A stretch of 64,000 nt of DNA, from NCBI GenBank assembly GCA_964623055.1, contig CAZURK010000002.1:62001-126000 (forward strand). The letters are read 5' to 3'. This stretch comes from JADHUC01 sp964623055 (GTDB taxonomy: Bacteria > Planctomycetota > Planctomycetia > Pirellulales > Pirellulaceae). The notes beneath the pieces were generated by a model. The model searched no databases. It had not been told where the DNA came from and saw nothing but the letters and a program-made list of their open reading frames with translations. The first letter of the stretch is position 1. The number at the start of each line of letters is the position of its first letter. Both the position numbers and the translations under genes were made by a program. Positions 26,234 to 35,897 of the stretch are shown piece after piece.

Positions 26234-26998
26234 TCACCGCATCGGCGAGTAGTCGGTGGCGTTCAAGAACTCCGACTTGACGCCTCCTTTGACGGTCAGC
26301 GAACCGCCAGCCTTCTCCTCCGAAGCCTTACGGGCGGCAATCCAAGCGGGATCTTTGCGGAACGTCCCAAAGGATTCTTTGGCAGCTTCGACGCTTTCGT
26401 GGGCTATGATGTACACCAACTTTTCGCCTGCACCCGGCTGGTCTTCCATTGGATTCCAGTACGCGATGTTGGTGATGCCGTGTTTCTTGAATAGCTCGAC
26501 TGTGTGATCTCGGAAACGAGCGTTCAAGTGTTTCAGGTTGCCAGGCGAGGCGGTGTAGGTTCGCAATTCGAAGACTCGATCGCCGATCGCGGTCGGTTTG
26601 ACTTGCGGCGAGTAATCCGTGGCAGACAAAAGGACGGACTCGACCTTGGTAACAAGCCGCCCATTGGCCTGGGTCTGTTTTCGCACCTTGTGCCATTCAG
26701 GATCCGCGAAAAAGGCTTTCCACGCCGTGGCCTTGGCTTCTGCATTGGGAAAGGCCAATACGTAGATCAACTTGTTTTCCGAATTCTCGATGGGCGTCCA
26801 GTAGCCGATGTTCGTCAGACCGTGTTTCTCGAACAGTTTAATTGTGTGGTCGCGGAAGCGTGCCTGGAGATCAGCGAGCCGGCCGGGGGCCGCATAGTAG
26901 GTCCGCATCTCGAACACTCGCGTGTCTTGCTCCTCCGCGACAAGGACGTTTGCCAATCCGAGAACCACCGTTGCTGCCAGAGTTGCTCGTGTCATCAT
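26234..26998 (-). CDS. Secreted duplicated NIPSNAP-domain protein
   Basis: 254 residues from ATG 26998 (AGGAG upstream) with signal peptide MMTRATLAATVVLGLANVLVAE. Two tandem NIPSNAP (ferredoxin-like dimeric alpha/beta barrel) domains begin VFEMRTYYAAPGRLADL and VFELRTYTASPGNLKHL. Each has RFRDHT and KHG(L/I)TNI(G/A)YW. The biochemical role of the family is not established. It is convergent with the peptidase gene, with a 35-bp gap and no clear terminator. Confidence 0.9.
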   Translation of the reverse strand: MMTRATLAATVVLGLANVLVAEEQDTRVFEMRTYYAAPGRLADLQARFRDHTIKLFEKHGLTNIGYWTPIENSENKLIYVLAFPNAEAKATAWKAFFADPEWHKVRKQTQANGRLVTKVESVLLSATDYSPQVKPTAIGDRVFELRTYTASPGNLKHLNARFRDHTVELFKKHGITNIAYWNPMEDQPGAGEKLVYIIAHESVEAAKESFGTFRKDPAWIAARKASEEKAGGSLTVKGGVKSEFLNATDYSPMR

Positions 26999-27126
26999 GG
27001 TCTTGCTCCTAGGGTGTAATGTGAACAGAATTGCAGATTATGATAGCCTGTTCGGCGGGCAAACCAAACCATGGCCCGCGACCAGCTAGTGAACCAGGAC
27101 GACTAACTCAATACGGAGCCCCGACG

Positions 27127-28212
27127 ATGTCCGCCGAATCCGCCAGACAGCGAGTGCTTGCGGCGATCAACCACGCCCCGGTGGATCGAATGCCCGTCAT
27201 GTATCGCGGTTTGACGGAAACCGACGCCAAGTTGTGCGAGTATTTTGGGCTGGGGCCGGTGGACGAGAATTGGACCGAGCTTGCCGAGCGACTTGGGGCC
27301 GATCTGTTCTCCGGTGGTTCTTCCATGGGCCGCTACGCCAGGGTTTCGCCGAAGTACATCGGGCCGCTTGACGATTCGCACAGTCTCTATCACATCGACT
27401 ATGTCTGGGGCCTGATCCCGCGGCAGGCCACGACGGCAACCCACAAGTACGTCCATTGGATCGACCATCCTATGGCTACGTTGTCGTCGGTGCAGGAAAT
27501 CGACGCGTACCCGTCGCCGTGCATCGAAGACTTCGATTTTGCCGGTATGACCGTCGACGAAAGCCTCACCCAACGTGCACTCACCAGCACGGGCAGGCTG
27601 AACCACGTGTTCATGCTCGCCGCCAGGCTCCGCGGTATGGACAGGCTGCTGATGGACATGACGGCCGAGCCGACTCTGGCTGAAGCGATCTTCAACAAGG
27701 TGGGCGAGGTCGCCGTCGAGTTCAACCGCCGGACGCTCGAGCAAGTGGGAGACCAGTTGGATCACTACGTGCTGTGGGATGACATCGCCATGCAAAGCGG
27801 CATGATGATGAGCCCAGCACACTGGCACCGGTACCTGAGGAAGTGGTACGAGACGCTGTACGCGGATGCGAAGAAGTATCACCTGAAGATCTTCTATCAT
27901 TGCTGCGGGAGTTTCCATCCCATCATTCCCACGCTGCTAGACATCGGCGTGGACATCCTGGATCCAGTGCAGACGTCAGCGTTCGAGATGGACCTGAAAA
28001 CTCTCAAGAAAAGGTACGGCAACAACGTCTGCTGGCACGGCGGCATCGACGTCCAGCAGCTTTTGCCCTACGGAACTGTCTCGGACGTACAAGCCGCCGT
28101 TCGCGCGGCGGAAGAGCTGTTCGGGCTCGACGGAGGAATTGTCCTCGGACCATCCCATGAGATCACTCCGGACACGCCTATCGAGAACATCCTGGCCATG
28201 TACAATGTCTAA
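27127..28212 (+). CDS. Uroporphyrinogen decarboxylase (URO-D)-like protein
   Basis: 361 residues from ATG 27127 (GGAG upstream; upstream codons to 27031 look non-coding). It has the URO-D/MtaA-type TIM-barrel pattern: RVLAAINHAPVDRMPV, then DHYVLWDDIAMQSGMMMSP, FYHCCGSFHPIIPTLLDIGVDILDPVQ, and GGIDVQQLLPYG. Divergent members of this family are methyltransferases or act on unknown substrates; true heme-pathway URO-D has a different N-terminus. It is therefore more likely a catabolic or methyl-transfer enzyme than HemE. It is 58 bp from the aldo/keto reductase gene on the same strand. Confidence 0.82.
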   Translation: MSAESARQRVLAAINHAPVDRMPVMYRGLTETDAKLCEYFGLGPVDENWTELAERLGADLFSGGSSMGRYARVSPKYIGPLDDSHSLYHIDYVWGLIPRQATTATHKYVHWIDHPMATLSSVQEIDAYPSPCIEDFDFAGMTVDESLTQRALTSTGRLNHVFMLAARLRGMDRLLMDMTAEPTLAEAIFNKVGEVAVEFNRRTLEQVGDQLDHYVLWDDIAMQSGMMMSPAHWHRYLRKWYETLYADAKKYHLKIFYHCCGSFHPIIPTLLDIGVDILDPVQTSAFEMDLKTLKKRYGNNVCWHGGIDVQQLLPYGTVSDVQAAVRAAEELFGLDGGIVLGPSHEITPDTPIENILAMYNV

Positions 28213-28270
28213 CCGAAAGCGTGTACGTGTCCGGTGTGGCGGCTTGAAGCGAGACAACAGGAGATGAACC

Positions 28271-29257
28271 ATGCGTGATACGAACCGACGTGATTTCTTG
28301 AAGGCGGCCGTGGCTGGATTGGCCATGGGCAAGTCCGTGATCGCGGCCCAGGAGGTGGGGCCATCCGGGATTCCCACGCGGACGCTGGGACGAACGGGCG
28401 AGAAGGTTACGATCATTGCTCTGGGTGGATGGCACATCGGGGCGGTGCAAGATGATCGCGAGGCCATCCGTATCATGCATGAGGCGGTCGACGAGGGTTT
28501 GACCTTCTTCGACAACTGTTGGGACTACCACGACGGCCACAGCGAGGAGTTGATGGGGCGAGCGCTGGCTGGCGGCGGGAGACGCGATAAGGTCTTCTTG
28601 ATGACCAAAGTCTGCGCGCGAGACTACCAGGGAGCACGAAAACACTTGGACGACAGCCTGAGGCGTTTGAAGACCGACCGCCTCGATCTGTGGCAGTTTC
28701 ACGGCACAAAATGGGACGATGATGCCGATCTGATTTTCGACGAAGACAACGGCGCCCTGAAGGCGGCGCTCGAAGCCAGGAAGGCCGGCAAAGTCCGCTA
28801 CATCGGCTTCACGGGCCACAAGGATCCGAAATACCACCTTGCGCTGTTGAAAAAGCCGTTCCAGTGGGACACCGTTCAGATGCCGCTGAACATCGTCGAT
28901 TCGCATTATCGCAGCTTCCAGAAGGAGGTTCTGCCCGAGTGCACCAAGCGGAAGATCAGCCCGATTGCAATGAAGGGTCTTGCGTCGCAGAACGGACGCC
29001 TCGTCAGGGAAACTGGTCTGACGGCTCAAGTCTGCCGCCGATACACGCTATCGCTACCGGTTACCACATTGGTCTGCGGTATCACCTCGCGCGAGAATCT
29101 GCAACAAGATATTGCCATCGCCAGAAACTTCAAACCAATGACCGAATCTGAAGTCACGGAGCTTCTGGCTAAAGCCAGAGACAAAGGCGCGGATGGCCAA
29201 ATCGAGGCCTACAAGACGGGCAACTTTGGCTGCGATTGGCATCATAAGAAAGCGTGA
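28271..29257 (+). CDS. TAT-exported aldo/keto reductase
   Basis: 328 residues. A twin-arginine signal (TNRRDFLKAAVAGLAMG) is followed by an aldo/keto reductase barrel: LGRTGEKVTIIALGGWHIG, FFDNCWDYHDGHSEELMGRAL (Asp/Tyr catalytic region), DRLDLWQFHG, and KVRYIGFTGHKDP. AGGAG is placed 9 nt before the ATG. It predicts NAD(P)H-linked carbonyl reduction, although export of a nicotinamide enzyme is unusual and common only in planctomycete and related genomes. It pairs with the URO-D-like gene upstream. An alternative reading is that the TAT motif serves as an uncleaved tag. Confidence 0.88.
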   Translation: MRDTNRRDFLKAAVAGLAMGKSVIAAQEVGPSGIPTRTLGRTGEKVTIIALGGWHIGAVQDDREAIRIMHEAVDEGLTFFDNCWDYHDGHSEELMGRALAGGGRRDKVFLMTKVCARDYQGARKHLDDSLRRLKTDRLDLWQFHGTKWDDDADLIFDEDNGALKAALEARKAGKVRYIGFTGHKDPKYHLALLKKPFQWDTVQMPLNIVDSHYRSFQKEVLPECTKRKISPIAMKGLASQNGRLVRETGLTAQVCRRYTLSLPVTTLVCGITSRENLQQDIAIARNFKPMTESEVTELLAKARDKGADGQIEAYKTGNFGCDWHHKKA

Positions 29258-29297
29258 CTGCCCCAGTCGCAGGCCTTTGTGAACTCGATTCCGCCCT

Positions 29298-31646
29298 TCA
29301 CCGCGTTACCAAGTCGATGATGCGCGGTTGGGGCTGATCCGGCGAGCAAATGATCGCCCGGCCCGACGTCCCGTTGCATGCCGTTACGCGGATGTCGCTC
29401 GGCAGCGGGTGGTCGGCGCACACGTAGACTACTAGCTGCCCGTTGCGGTCCACGTAGGGCAAGACGGACGCATCGGCTTGCGGCTCTAAGATGAAGCGCG
29501 CGGGGCTTAGCCATCTGGACACGTCATCCCACGCGGCGGGAAGCGTCGTTACCACGACCGCCCCTTTCCCGCATCGGGCAGGCTCGACGGGCGCGTGGGA
29601 AAGTCCCAGCCTTTTCCAGAGTGGCGATTTGGGACGAGGACGGCCGATCTCGTCGTACAGCCCAACATCGGCCGATGTGATCAACACGCCGCCTGTCTGG
29701 ACGAAGTCTGCGATGGCCGCGACGCTCTCGCGCGACAGGCAGGGCGCCTTTTCGATCAGCAGAACGCGGCAATCGTCCAAAGCGTCCATGGACAACGCCT
29801 TTTCTTCTACCAAACGGGCGCATACGCCCATCTTTCGAAGCGGTGTCAAGTGTGCCGGGATCAGCGGCACTGCCCTGCAGTTGCGCGAGGTCAAGCTCAC
29901 CAGTGACAGCACCGGGGCGAACGGCTTCAGGCCTTGGAGTTCGGATTCTCGCGTGCTGTGCCACCGGAGCGTCTTGGCCATGCGGTCCAAGGCCAATCGG
30001 TTCGCCTCGGGTTCTTCGAAGAATCCATAGTAGACCACCCAGGGTCGAGCCCGGCACGCGTGTGTCGTCGAGACGTTCATCGAGGCTCGCTCCGGCGACA
30101 CAAGGCGACGGAAGTCCCGCCGCTCGAATGTGCCCAGGTAGTTCCACAACGGCCGGTCCTTCGCGAGGGATTTGCCCAAAAGGAGCTTGTCGACCATCTG
30201 GTCCGCGCTTTTGTCCCTGGATTCGGAAAGGACGGCGTCCTCGTGGCCATACTGAAGGTCCGTTGCTAGATCGGGCGCGGCGCGCAGGTACTGCGTGTTG
30301 GCAAGGACAACCATATCCGGATTCTGTTTTCGCAGTTCTACACGAAAGCGCTCGGTCGCTTCGGCCCACGCACGATTGCGCCAATGAAGCCACAAGTTGT
30401 ACAACGGCTTGTATAACGGCCCCGGTTCAGTAGGGATTGTCAACGTGTTGGTGGGTCTTCCCAGGACCACGTCGCCAAAACGATCCTCGACGTATTTGCG
30501 AAAACTGCGCTGACAGCCTACACAATGACAGGTCAATCCAGAGGACGCCGTGAAGAACTCGTTGTTGTCCAGCATCACCGCATCGGCGCGATAACGCCGC
30601 TGCAGTTCGCGAGCGTATTCGATCGTGAAAGGTAGCGCTTCGGTGCTTGGACAAAGCCACTCTGCCCCGTATAGCGTTACCGGCTCTCCCTTCGGACCAC
30701 GCTGAGACCACTCGGGGTGGCTTTTGGTCAGAGTCCCGTTTTGCCAAATGGGCGCGTGCCCGCAGTGCATAATGCTCGAATAGAGGATGATGCGGAGGCC
30801 GGCTGCTCGATACGCGGCGAGCGCTGCGGCAAACTCCGCCTCGGTGACGTGGTGCGACTCGCCCGTGATCGCATTGTGGGCCTCGGGGGGAAGCACGATG
30901 ATGGCATCAAAGCCGAATTCACGGGCAAGCCATGGGGCCCGCCGCTCGGCTTGCACGATTGCGTCCCACTGAGTTCTGCCCCACGGTTGGACGATTCGCG
31001 CGGTTCGCGTCCAGTTTCCTCCGGCCGGCGCAAGGCTCGGCAGGGGAACGTCAGGCGGTAACGGCTCGGGCGGCTCGATTTCGACAGGCGGCAGCAGGCG
31101 CTGGACACCTTCGGCCGTCTTTAGCACTGGCTCCATGAAATACACCGTCACCGGGAAATTCGAAACCGCCTTGCTGTCGCTCGATCGAAAGCTCAGCGTT
31201 GTTTGTCCGCCTTGTGGCAACGTTTTTCGCAGGTCTAGCCGCACAGATTTCGCGCGGGTCGAACCACCGGCAACATCCCGCTTGAAGAGAATCGCGTCAT
31301 CGACACGAACTTCGGCAAAGTGATACCCGGCCGTTGGGCCCGTGAAGGTGTCGGCAAACCGAAAGGACAGCTCCGCAGGACCGGCTTTCGGCACTGTGAT
31401 GGAGACGCTTGTGGCCACGAATTCGCCTGGCTGCGACGGCGTATGTCTGGGGAAACTATGGGCGATGGCGACGGCGAAGGCTCCGAGGCCGTCCGGCACC
31501 AGTTCCATTTCAGCTCTCCACGACGGGCCACCGCGACGGATCACAAACTCGTCCGGTAGAGGTTCCGCCAGGACGGGCGATCCCACGGCAAGAACTAGGC
31601 AGGAAAGGAAGCATGCAAATCCGTGCCGCCATGCGAAAGACCTCAT
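29298..31646 (-). CDS. Secreted TIM-barrel glycoside-hydrolase-like protein with beta-galactosidase trimerisation-like domain
   Basis: 782 residues with signal peptide (MRSFAWRHGFACFLSCLVLAVGSPVLA). An N-terminal beta-sandwich (about 30-180) precedes a TIM-barrel-like region (IIVLPPEAHNAITGESHHVTE, IILYSSIMHCGHAP, AVMLDNNEFF). A cysteine cluster (CHCVGCQRSF) follows; this cluster is familiar from GH42-like and related uncharacterised barrel enzymes. The C-terminal part (CRVLLIEKAPCLSRE, GGVLITSADVGLYDE) looks like a trimerisation/GATase-like domain. The substrate is unknown. It is convergent with the aldo/keto reductase gene. Confidence 0.68.
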   Translation of the reverse strand: MRSFAWRHGFACFLSCLVLAVGSPVLAEPLPDEFVIRRGGPSWRAEMELVPDGLGAFAVAIAHSFPRHTPSQPGEFVATSVSITVPKAGPAELSFRFADTFTGPTAGYHFAEVRVDDAILFKRDVAGGSTRAKSVRLDLRKTLPQGGQTTLSFRSSDSKAVSNFPVTVYFMEPVLKTAEGVQRLLPPVEIEPPEPLPPDVPLPSLAPAGGNWTRTARIVQPWGRTQWDAIVQAERRAPWLAREFGFDAIIVLPPEAHNAITGESHHVTEAEFAAALAAYRAAGLRIILYSSIMHCGHAPIWQNGTLTKSHPEWSQRGPKGEPVTLYGAEWLCPSTEALPFTIEYARELQRRYRADAVMLDNNEFFTASSGLTCHCVGCQRSFRKYVEDRFGDVVLGRPTNTLTIPTEPGPLYKPLYNLWLHWRNRAWAEATERFRVELRKQNPDMVVLANTQYLRAAPDLATDLQYGHEDAVLSESRDKSADQMVDKLLLGKSLAKDRPLWNYLGTFERRDFRRLVSPERASMNVSTTHACRARPWVVYYGFFEEPEANRLALDRMAKTLRWHSTRESELQGLKPFAPVLSLVSLTSRNCRAVPLIPAHLTPLRKMGVCARLVEEKALSMDALDDCRVLLIEKAPCLSRESVAAIADFVQTGGVLITSADVGLYDEIGRPRPKSPLWKRLGLSHAPVEPARCGKGAVVVTTLPAAWDDVSRWLSPARFILEPQADASVLPYVDRNGQLVVYVCADHPLPSDIRVTACNGTSGRAIICSPDQPQPRIIDLVTR

Positions 31647-31974
31647 ATTATGTCCTCTTCCACGCGGGCGGCAACCGCCGGTGACGGGCGGTCAGGATAC
31701 ACCCGAACCAGCGAGTCCACGCGAGTTAGGGTCACCTGTGCGCTCGCCAGTTGCCCCGCAACCGTCAAGCACACGGCCGTTACCCAGATTATCACGCTAG
31801 TGGATGGCGCTCCAACGCTGATTCTCGGGAGGGCGAAGCTCCTGCTGAGCTGCGTCTTCCCAGCGGCACGGCTCGGCAGGAGCCTCGCCCTCCCGGTTTT
31901 GACACCGATTCCAGGCATTTGTGACACCTCCGATCCTTCGACGCCGGGTCCTTGCTCTTTGAGTGAGACGACGG
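31647..31974. other. Intergenic region containing a palindromic repeat
   Basis: 328 bp between two minus-strand secreted protein genes. Nothing gene-like was found. The recognisable content is the inverted repeat at 31826-31895. The proximal part just upstream of 31646 must hold a ribosome-binding site, but no strong one is seen. Confidence 0.5.
31826..31895. repeat. Inverted repeat of the GGGAGGGCGA(A/G)GCTCC family
   Basis: Arms 31826-31850 and 31871-31895 match at 23 of 25 positions as reverse complements (outer core CGGGAGGGCGAAGCTCC). The same core forms the arms of the element at 53401-53468 at the end of the kinase gene. Confidence 0.88.
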
Positions 31975-33027
31975 TCAGCGTTGAGGCAGTTTCTCCGGCG
32001 CTAAAATGGGCCGGCCATCCTTCCAGTCGATCGGCACGACCGACAGGTGCCAAGACTTGCCGTGCGTGTGGTTGCCTTGGTAGAAGAGATAATCCTGTCC
32101 ATCCTCGTCCTGGAAAAGATACGGATGGCCGGACTCACTCGAATTCCAACTACCGGGCTGGCCGTTGGGCACCAGCGGTTTGTCCGATAGCCGTTTGAAA
32201 TTCACGCCGTCGTCGCTAACGGCCACGCCGATCTGTTGTGGGTCGTTGTTATACCCGCCGGCATAGAACATGTAGAGCTTGCCGTTGTGACGGGCCATGG
32301 CCGCGGCTTCGATACAGCGTTTCTCCCACGCCAGGTCCAGGTTTGGATCGTCCAGCTCGGTTGGCATGGTCGGGGCAAGGATCGGCCCATCGAGGTTGAG
32401 CTGAGTCCAGTCTGCACGGGTGAAGTCACTGTCGAGTGGCGCGGCGGATACGCCCTGCATTTGGATCTTCATTTCCGGGTCACGTGTCGCCCAGTACAGC
32501 AGTAGCTTGTCGCCATGTGGAATAACGTCGGCGTCGATCGCTCGCCCAACGGTCCACTGGCCGTCCGGGCGAAAGATCGGATTGGTTGGATTCCGCTCGA
32601 AGTCCAAGCCGTCGTCGGACCAGGCGTGGCAGATCGCGTCTCGCCGGCCATTGCCGTAGGTCTGGTAGAAAAGGTGAATCTTGCCTTTAAGCACGATGGC
32701 GCCCGGAGCAGTGAAGCCCTTCGCTTCAGCCTCACCGGAATTGCTCAGCTCGCCGACCTTATTCCAGTCTACCAAGTTGTCGCTCGTTGCCACGCCGATA
32801 GTCCAGCCCACCGTCGGTTTGCCCTTGTATGGCGGAACGGAGTAATACAGCCAGTACTTACCTTTGAACTTCACCACGGCCGGGTCCTTGGAAAACGGTG
32901 CGCCGCTGACGTCGTCTGCGAAGTACATGCGAGGCACGTTGTTCGGCGGTTCGGCCAAGACCTGGCCTTGAGTCGAGGCAACGATGATAACAGCAAAGAT
33001 TACAATGGTGCTCGTCGTGTGTTTCAT
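31975..33027 (-). CDS. Secreted GH43-like five-bladed propeller protein
   Basis: 350 residues with signal peptide (TTSTIVIFAVIIVASTQGQVLA). The blades show GH43/GH32-superfamily signatures: SKDPAVVKFKGKYWLYYS (candidate catalytic Asp), TAPGAIVLKGKIHLFYQTYG, AIDADVIPHGDKLLLYWATR (second Asp), EAAAMARHNGKLYMFYAGG (candidate acid Glu) and GHPYLFQDEDGQDYLFYQGN. It is probably a hydrolase or binding protein for a plant- or algal-type glycan. The exact family cannot be settled by eye. Confidence 0.78.
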   Translation of the reverse strand: MKHTTSTIVIFAVIIVASTQGQVLAEPPNNVPRMYFADDVSGAPFSKDPAVVKFKGKYWLYYSVPPYKGKPTVGWTIGVATSDNLVDWNKVGELSNSGEAEAKGFTAPGAIVLKGKIHLFYQTYGNGRRDAICHAWSDDGLDFERNPTNPIFRPDGQWTVGRAIDADVIPHGDKLLLYWATRDPEMKIQMQGVSAAPLDSDFTRADWTQLNLDGPILAPTMPTELDDPNLDLAWEKRCIEAAAMARHNGKLYMFYAGGYNNDPQQIGVAVSDDGVNFKRLSDKPLVPNGQPGSWNSSESGHPYLFQDEDGQDYLFYQGNHTHGKSWHLSVVPIDWKDGRPILAPEKLPQR

Positions 33028-33138
33028 GGTCAGTCCCAGTGTTGCATGTTTTCAGGGCCCATAGGCTATTCTCGCCACTGAAACAGGGCGAGAGCAAGTA
33101 GTGCGCGTCTGTAGACATCTTTGACGGGCATCGGACTG

Positions 33139-34257
33139 TCACCAGCGCAACAACGCTCCCACGCCGCCCAGATCGGGCAGGACGTGCTCGGTCAATTCAA
33201 CGCGACTGCCGCCCGCAAACGCCAAGTCCATTAGCTCGTTAGCCGCCGACTGCTCATACGTGGCGGCGGCGCATTTGGGGCAAGCAGTCGGTTGCCCCAG
33301 GTCGCTCTCCCCGCATGACCGACACCGCCAGAAGTCCACGTCCTTCAAAGGACCGATCAGCAGCCATCGCACGCGTCGTTCTCGCAACGCGGCCAGTGTA
33401 TCCGCCGGCCCGACGACCGCTTTGCCGCCGCCAGCGTGAGCACCGACGATCTTGTCCCGTAGCCAGCGTTCCTCTGCTCGTTCTTCCTCTGCCGCGGCCG
33501 ACATCGTTTCCTTGAACAGATCTCGCGTGTCCTTGCCAGGTTCTGCGACGAGCGTGCATACGATCATGTCGCGCATGTTCGGCGACAATCGCTTTTCCAA
33601 CTCGCCGAGGAGAAACCGGTCACCGACCAGCACAATCCGCCGCAATCCTTCGCTTTGCACCAGCTCATCGAGATGTTCGATGATCCCGCGGCAATAATGG
33701 TGGATCTGTTTGTCTCGCCGCCGCTCGTAACGTTGCTGCGACCAGCCGCCTTTGCGGACGTGATTCTTGATCTCGCCGCGCAGGCGGTTCGCTTCGTGCA
33801 GCTTGCCAAGCGCGGCCAGGTAGATGTCCGCCCGACGATGATCTGCATAAACCACGGCGTAGGTCTCCAGGTCGTCGAGAAGCCGTGCCGCGGGCAGGAG
33901 AAACGGAGAGTTGTCCAGGTGCACGGCGGGCTCGACCTCGGCGGGCAACTGGACAAAGACTGCGTCGTCGGTCAGCCACGAGACGACACCTACCCAACCG
34001 TCCGCGGGCGGCAGAGAGATGTCGGATACCACGGCCTGCCACAATTCGACGGAACGCCGTTCATGCTCGGCTTCATCCTCAGTCAGTTCTTCGAGGTTCA
34101 GCAACGACTCCGGCAAATCGGCCAGCTTCGTCCGCCGCTTGGACCGGGAACGAGAGCCGGGCAGATAGACCGTCAACACGCATCGATCGGGCCCCTCGAT
34201 TTTCGAGAGCTGCGAAAGCGAGTCGACGGTGGGCGGCAGAATGGCTGGTTGCACCAT
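33139..34257 (-). CDS. Bacterial archaeo-eukaryotic release-factor-like protein (baeRF/Vms1-type) with zinc ribbon
   Basis: 372 residues from ATG 34257 (GAGGGA 3 nt upstream). It is an eRF1-domain-2/3-like protein. The loop corresponding to the release-factor GGQ reads KGGWSQQRYERRRDKQIH, as in the VLRF1/baeRF families. It is followed by LRRIVLVGDRFLLGELEKRL (domain 3 core) and a C-terminal CxxC...CxxC zinc ribbon (CRSCGESDL...CPKC). No signal peptide, so it is cytoplasmic. Family members are proposed to hydrolyse peptidyl-tRNA on stalled ribosomes. It stands between secreted enzymes with no obvious functional partner. Confidence 0.8.
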   Translation of the reverse strand: MVQPAILPPTVDSLSQLSKIEGPDRCVLTVYLPGSRSRSKRRTKLADLPESLLNLEELTEDEAEHERRSVELWQAVVSDISLPPADGWVGVVSWLTDDAVFVQLPAEVEPAVHLDNSPFLLPAARLLDDLETYAVVYADHRRADIYLAALGKLHEANRLRGEIKNHVRKGGWSQQRYERRRDKQIHHYCRGIIEHLDELVQSEGLRRIVLVGDRFLLGELEKRLSPNMRDMIVCTLVAEPGKDTRDLFKETMSAAAEEERAEERWLRDKIVGAHAGGGKAVVGPADTLAALRERRVRWLLIGPLKDVDFWRCRSCGESDLGQPTACPKCAAATYEQSAANELMDLAFAGGSRVELTEHVLPDLGGVGALLRW

Positions 34258-34366
34258 GATTCCCTCGTTTCGTGTTCGGGCCATACTATCGGCGCCGTGT
34301 ATCATCAAAGGTATGAGTAGACGGGGCGGCTGTCTAGTCACAGAGCGAATGCATTTGGTTGAGCTT

Positions 34367-35839
34367 TCACGTATCGCCGACGGTGGCAACCTGGCCGGAC
34401 TCCAATTCACGGGCCTTATCCTGGAGAATCTCGATCGTCCTGTCGATCTGTTCGAGGTGGGTACGAAACGACAGGACGGCGACGCGGAGCATGAATACTC
34501 CGTCGCTACTCGTCGAGGAGAGAAACGTCCGCCCATCTCTTTGGACGGCGAGAACGAGCGCCTGATTGAACGCGTTAGCGTCGCCGTGTTTTGGGACGTA
34601 TCGGAACGCTACGATCGAAAGATCGGGATAAGGTCCTACCTCAAAGCCGTCTTTCTCTTGAATGCGTTCGTAGAAATAACGAGCGAGCAGAAGCTTTTCC
34701 TCCAGCGCTGCCCGGAACGGTGCAACGCCCAGCAGCTTTAGCGGCAGCCATAGCCGCAACCCTCGGAAGTGCCGCGTCAGCTCAGGCGAGAGATCCGCCG
34801 GCGAAATCTCATCTCCGCTGGCCAGCGTCTCTTCGTCCTGCATATAACTGGCGCTGTAACGGTGCGCCTGCCTCAAGGCCATTCCGTCCCGCACCAGGAT
34901 TGCGCCCGAACCGTAAGGCAGAAACAGGCCCTTGTGTGGATTTACGATCACTGCGTCGGAACGTTCGATTCCTCTCAAGAGCCTCTTGCCGTAGTCGACT
35001 AAGGCGAAAACACCGCCGTAAGCTCCGTCGGTCTGCATCCATACACCGTACCGCTCCGCGATATCGGCAATCGCCTCGAGCGGGTCAACCGCTCCGGTGT
35101 CGGTGGTGCCGGCGGAGGCCACGACCACCCAAGGACTGAGCCCTCCGGCCAAGTCCGCCTTGATGGCCGATTCCAGCGCAGCGGCCGACATGCGGTAGCG
35201 GTCGTCCAATGCGATGATCCGCTGTACGCACTCTTTCATTCCGGCAACGCCGAGCGCTTTCTTCACGCAGTGGTGAGTTTGTGGTGTCAGATAGACTACC
35301 GTCCGTTCAAAATCACGCGCCTTCAGACCACGCGATTCGCGCGCTGAGACGATGCCGGATAGGTGAGCAATACTGCCGCCTGACGTCAGGTCGCCGGCCA
35401 TCGTGTGCGGAAACCCGATCACGTCGCCCAGCCAGCGCAGTACCATGCGTTCCATCCGAACCGCGCCGGGGCTGGCTAGGAAGATGCCGGAATAGCGGTT
35501 GGTGACGGCGGCTAGAAAATCTCCGAGCGCGGCGTGATAGAGTCCGCCGCCAGGCACATAGCCCAGGTGCCCTGGCGACGCTGGATTGATCCCTGGCCGC
35601 TCGACGTTCTCCCGGTGCAGGTCGAGCGCGGTTTCGATATCGATCGGATCCTCGACGATGGGTGACTCCAAAAGGCCCGCCCCCTCATCATCGGAGGCGC
35701 AGAACACTGGTGCCCGCGGCAGGCCCTCCAGAAACACTTCCGTGTAGCGGACCACCTTCTCCAACATCTGAACGCGTGCGCCCGCGTCCGGCTCCAGCAC
35801 CCGCGACCGTTCTTCGAGCTGTCGAATTCTCTCAATCAT
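34367..35839 (-). CDS. Group II pyridoxal-phosphate-dependent decarboxylase
   Basis: 490 residues. The fold type I decarboxylase pattern is complete: GYVPGGGLYHAALGDFLAA, GDLTSGGSIAHLSGI, H189/H190 (PQTHHCVKKA, ring stacking), ASAGTTDTGAVDPL, D271 in the TDGAYGG segment (contacts the PLP ring nitrogen), and Lys303 in VNPHKGLFLPYG (Schiff base). It resembles aromatic-L-amino-acid or glutamate-type decarboxylases; the substrate is unknown. No signal peptide. No partner antiporter or transaminase is adjacent. Confidence 0.88.
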   Translation of the reverse strand: MIERIRQLEERSRVLEPDAGARVQMLEKVVRYTEVFLEGLPRAPVFCASDDEGAGLLESPIVEDPIDIETALDLHRENVERPGINPASPGHLGYVPGGGLYHAALGDFLAAVTNRYSGIFLASPGAVRMERMVLRWLGDVIGFPHTMAGDLTSGGSIAHLSGIVSARESRGLKARDFERTVVYLTPQTHHCVKKALGVAGMKECVQRIIALDDRYRMSAAALESAIKADLAGGLSPWVVVASAGTTDTGAVDPLEAIADIAERYGVWMQTDGAYGGVFALVDYGKRLLRGIERSDAVIVNPHKGLFLPYGSGAILVRDGMALRQAHRYSASYMQDEETLASGDEISPADLSPELTRHFRGLRLWLPLKLLGVAPFRAALEEKLLLARYFYERIQEKDGFEVGPYPDLSIVAFRYVPKHGDANAFNQALVLAVQRDGRTFLSSTSSDGVFMLRVAVLSFRTHLEQIDRTIEILQDKARELESGQVATVGDT

Positions 35840-35897
35840 GCATCACCATTGGAGGAAGTTTTTGGAGGTTTTCGTGCTCATGAAAACAACCGAGAGG

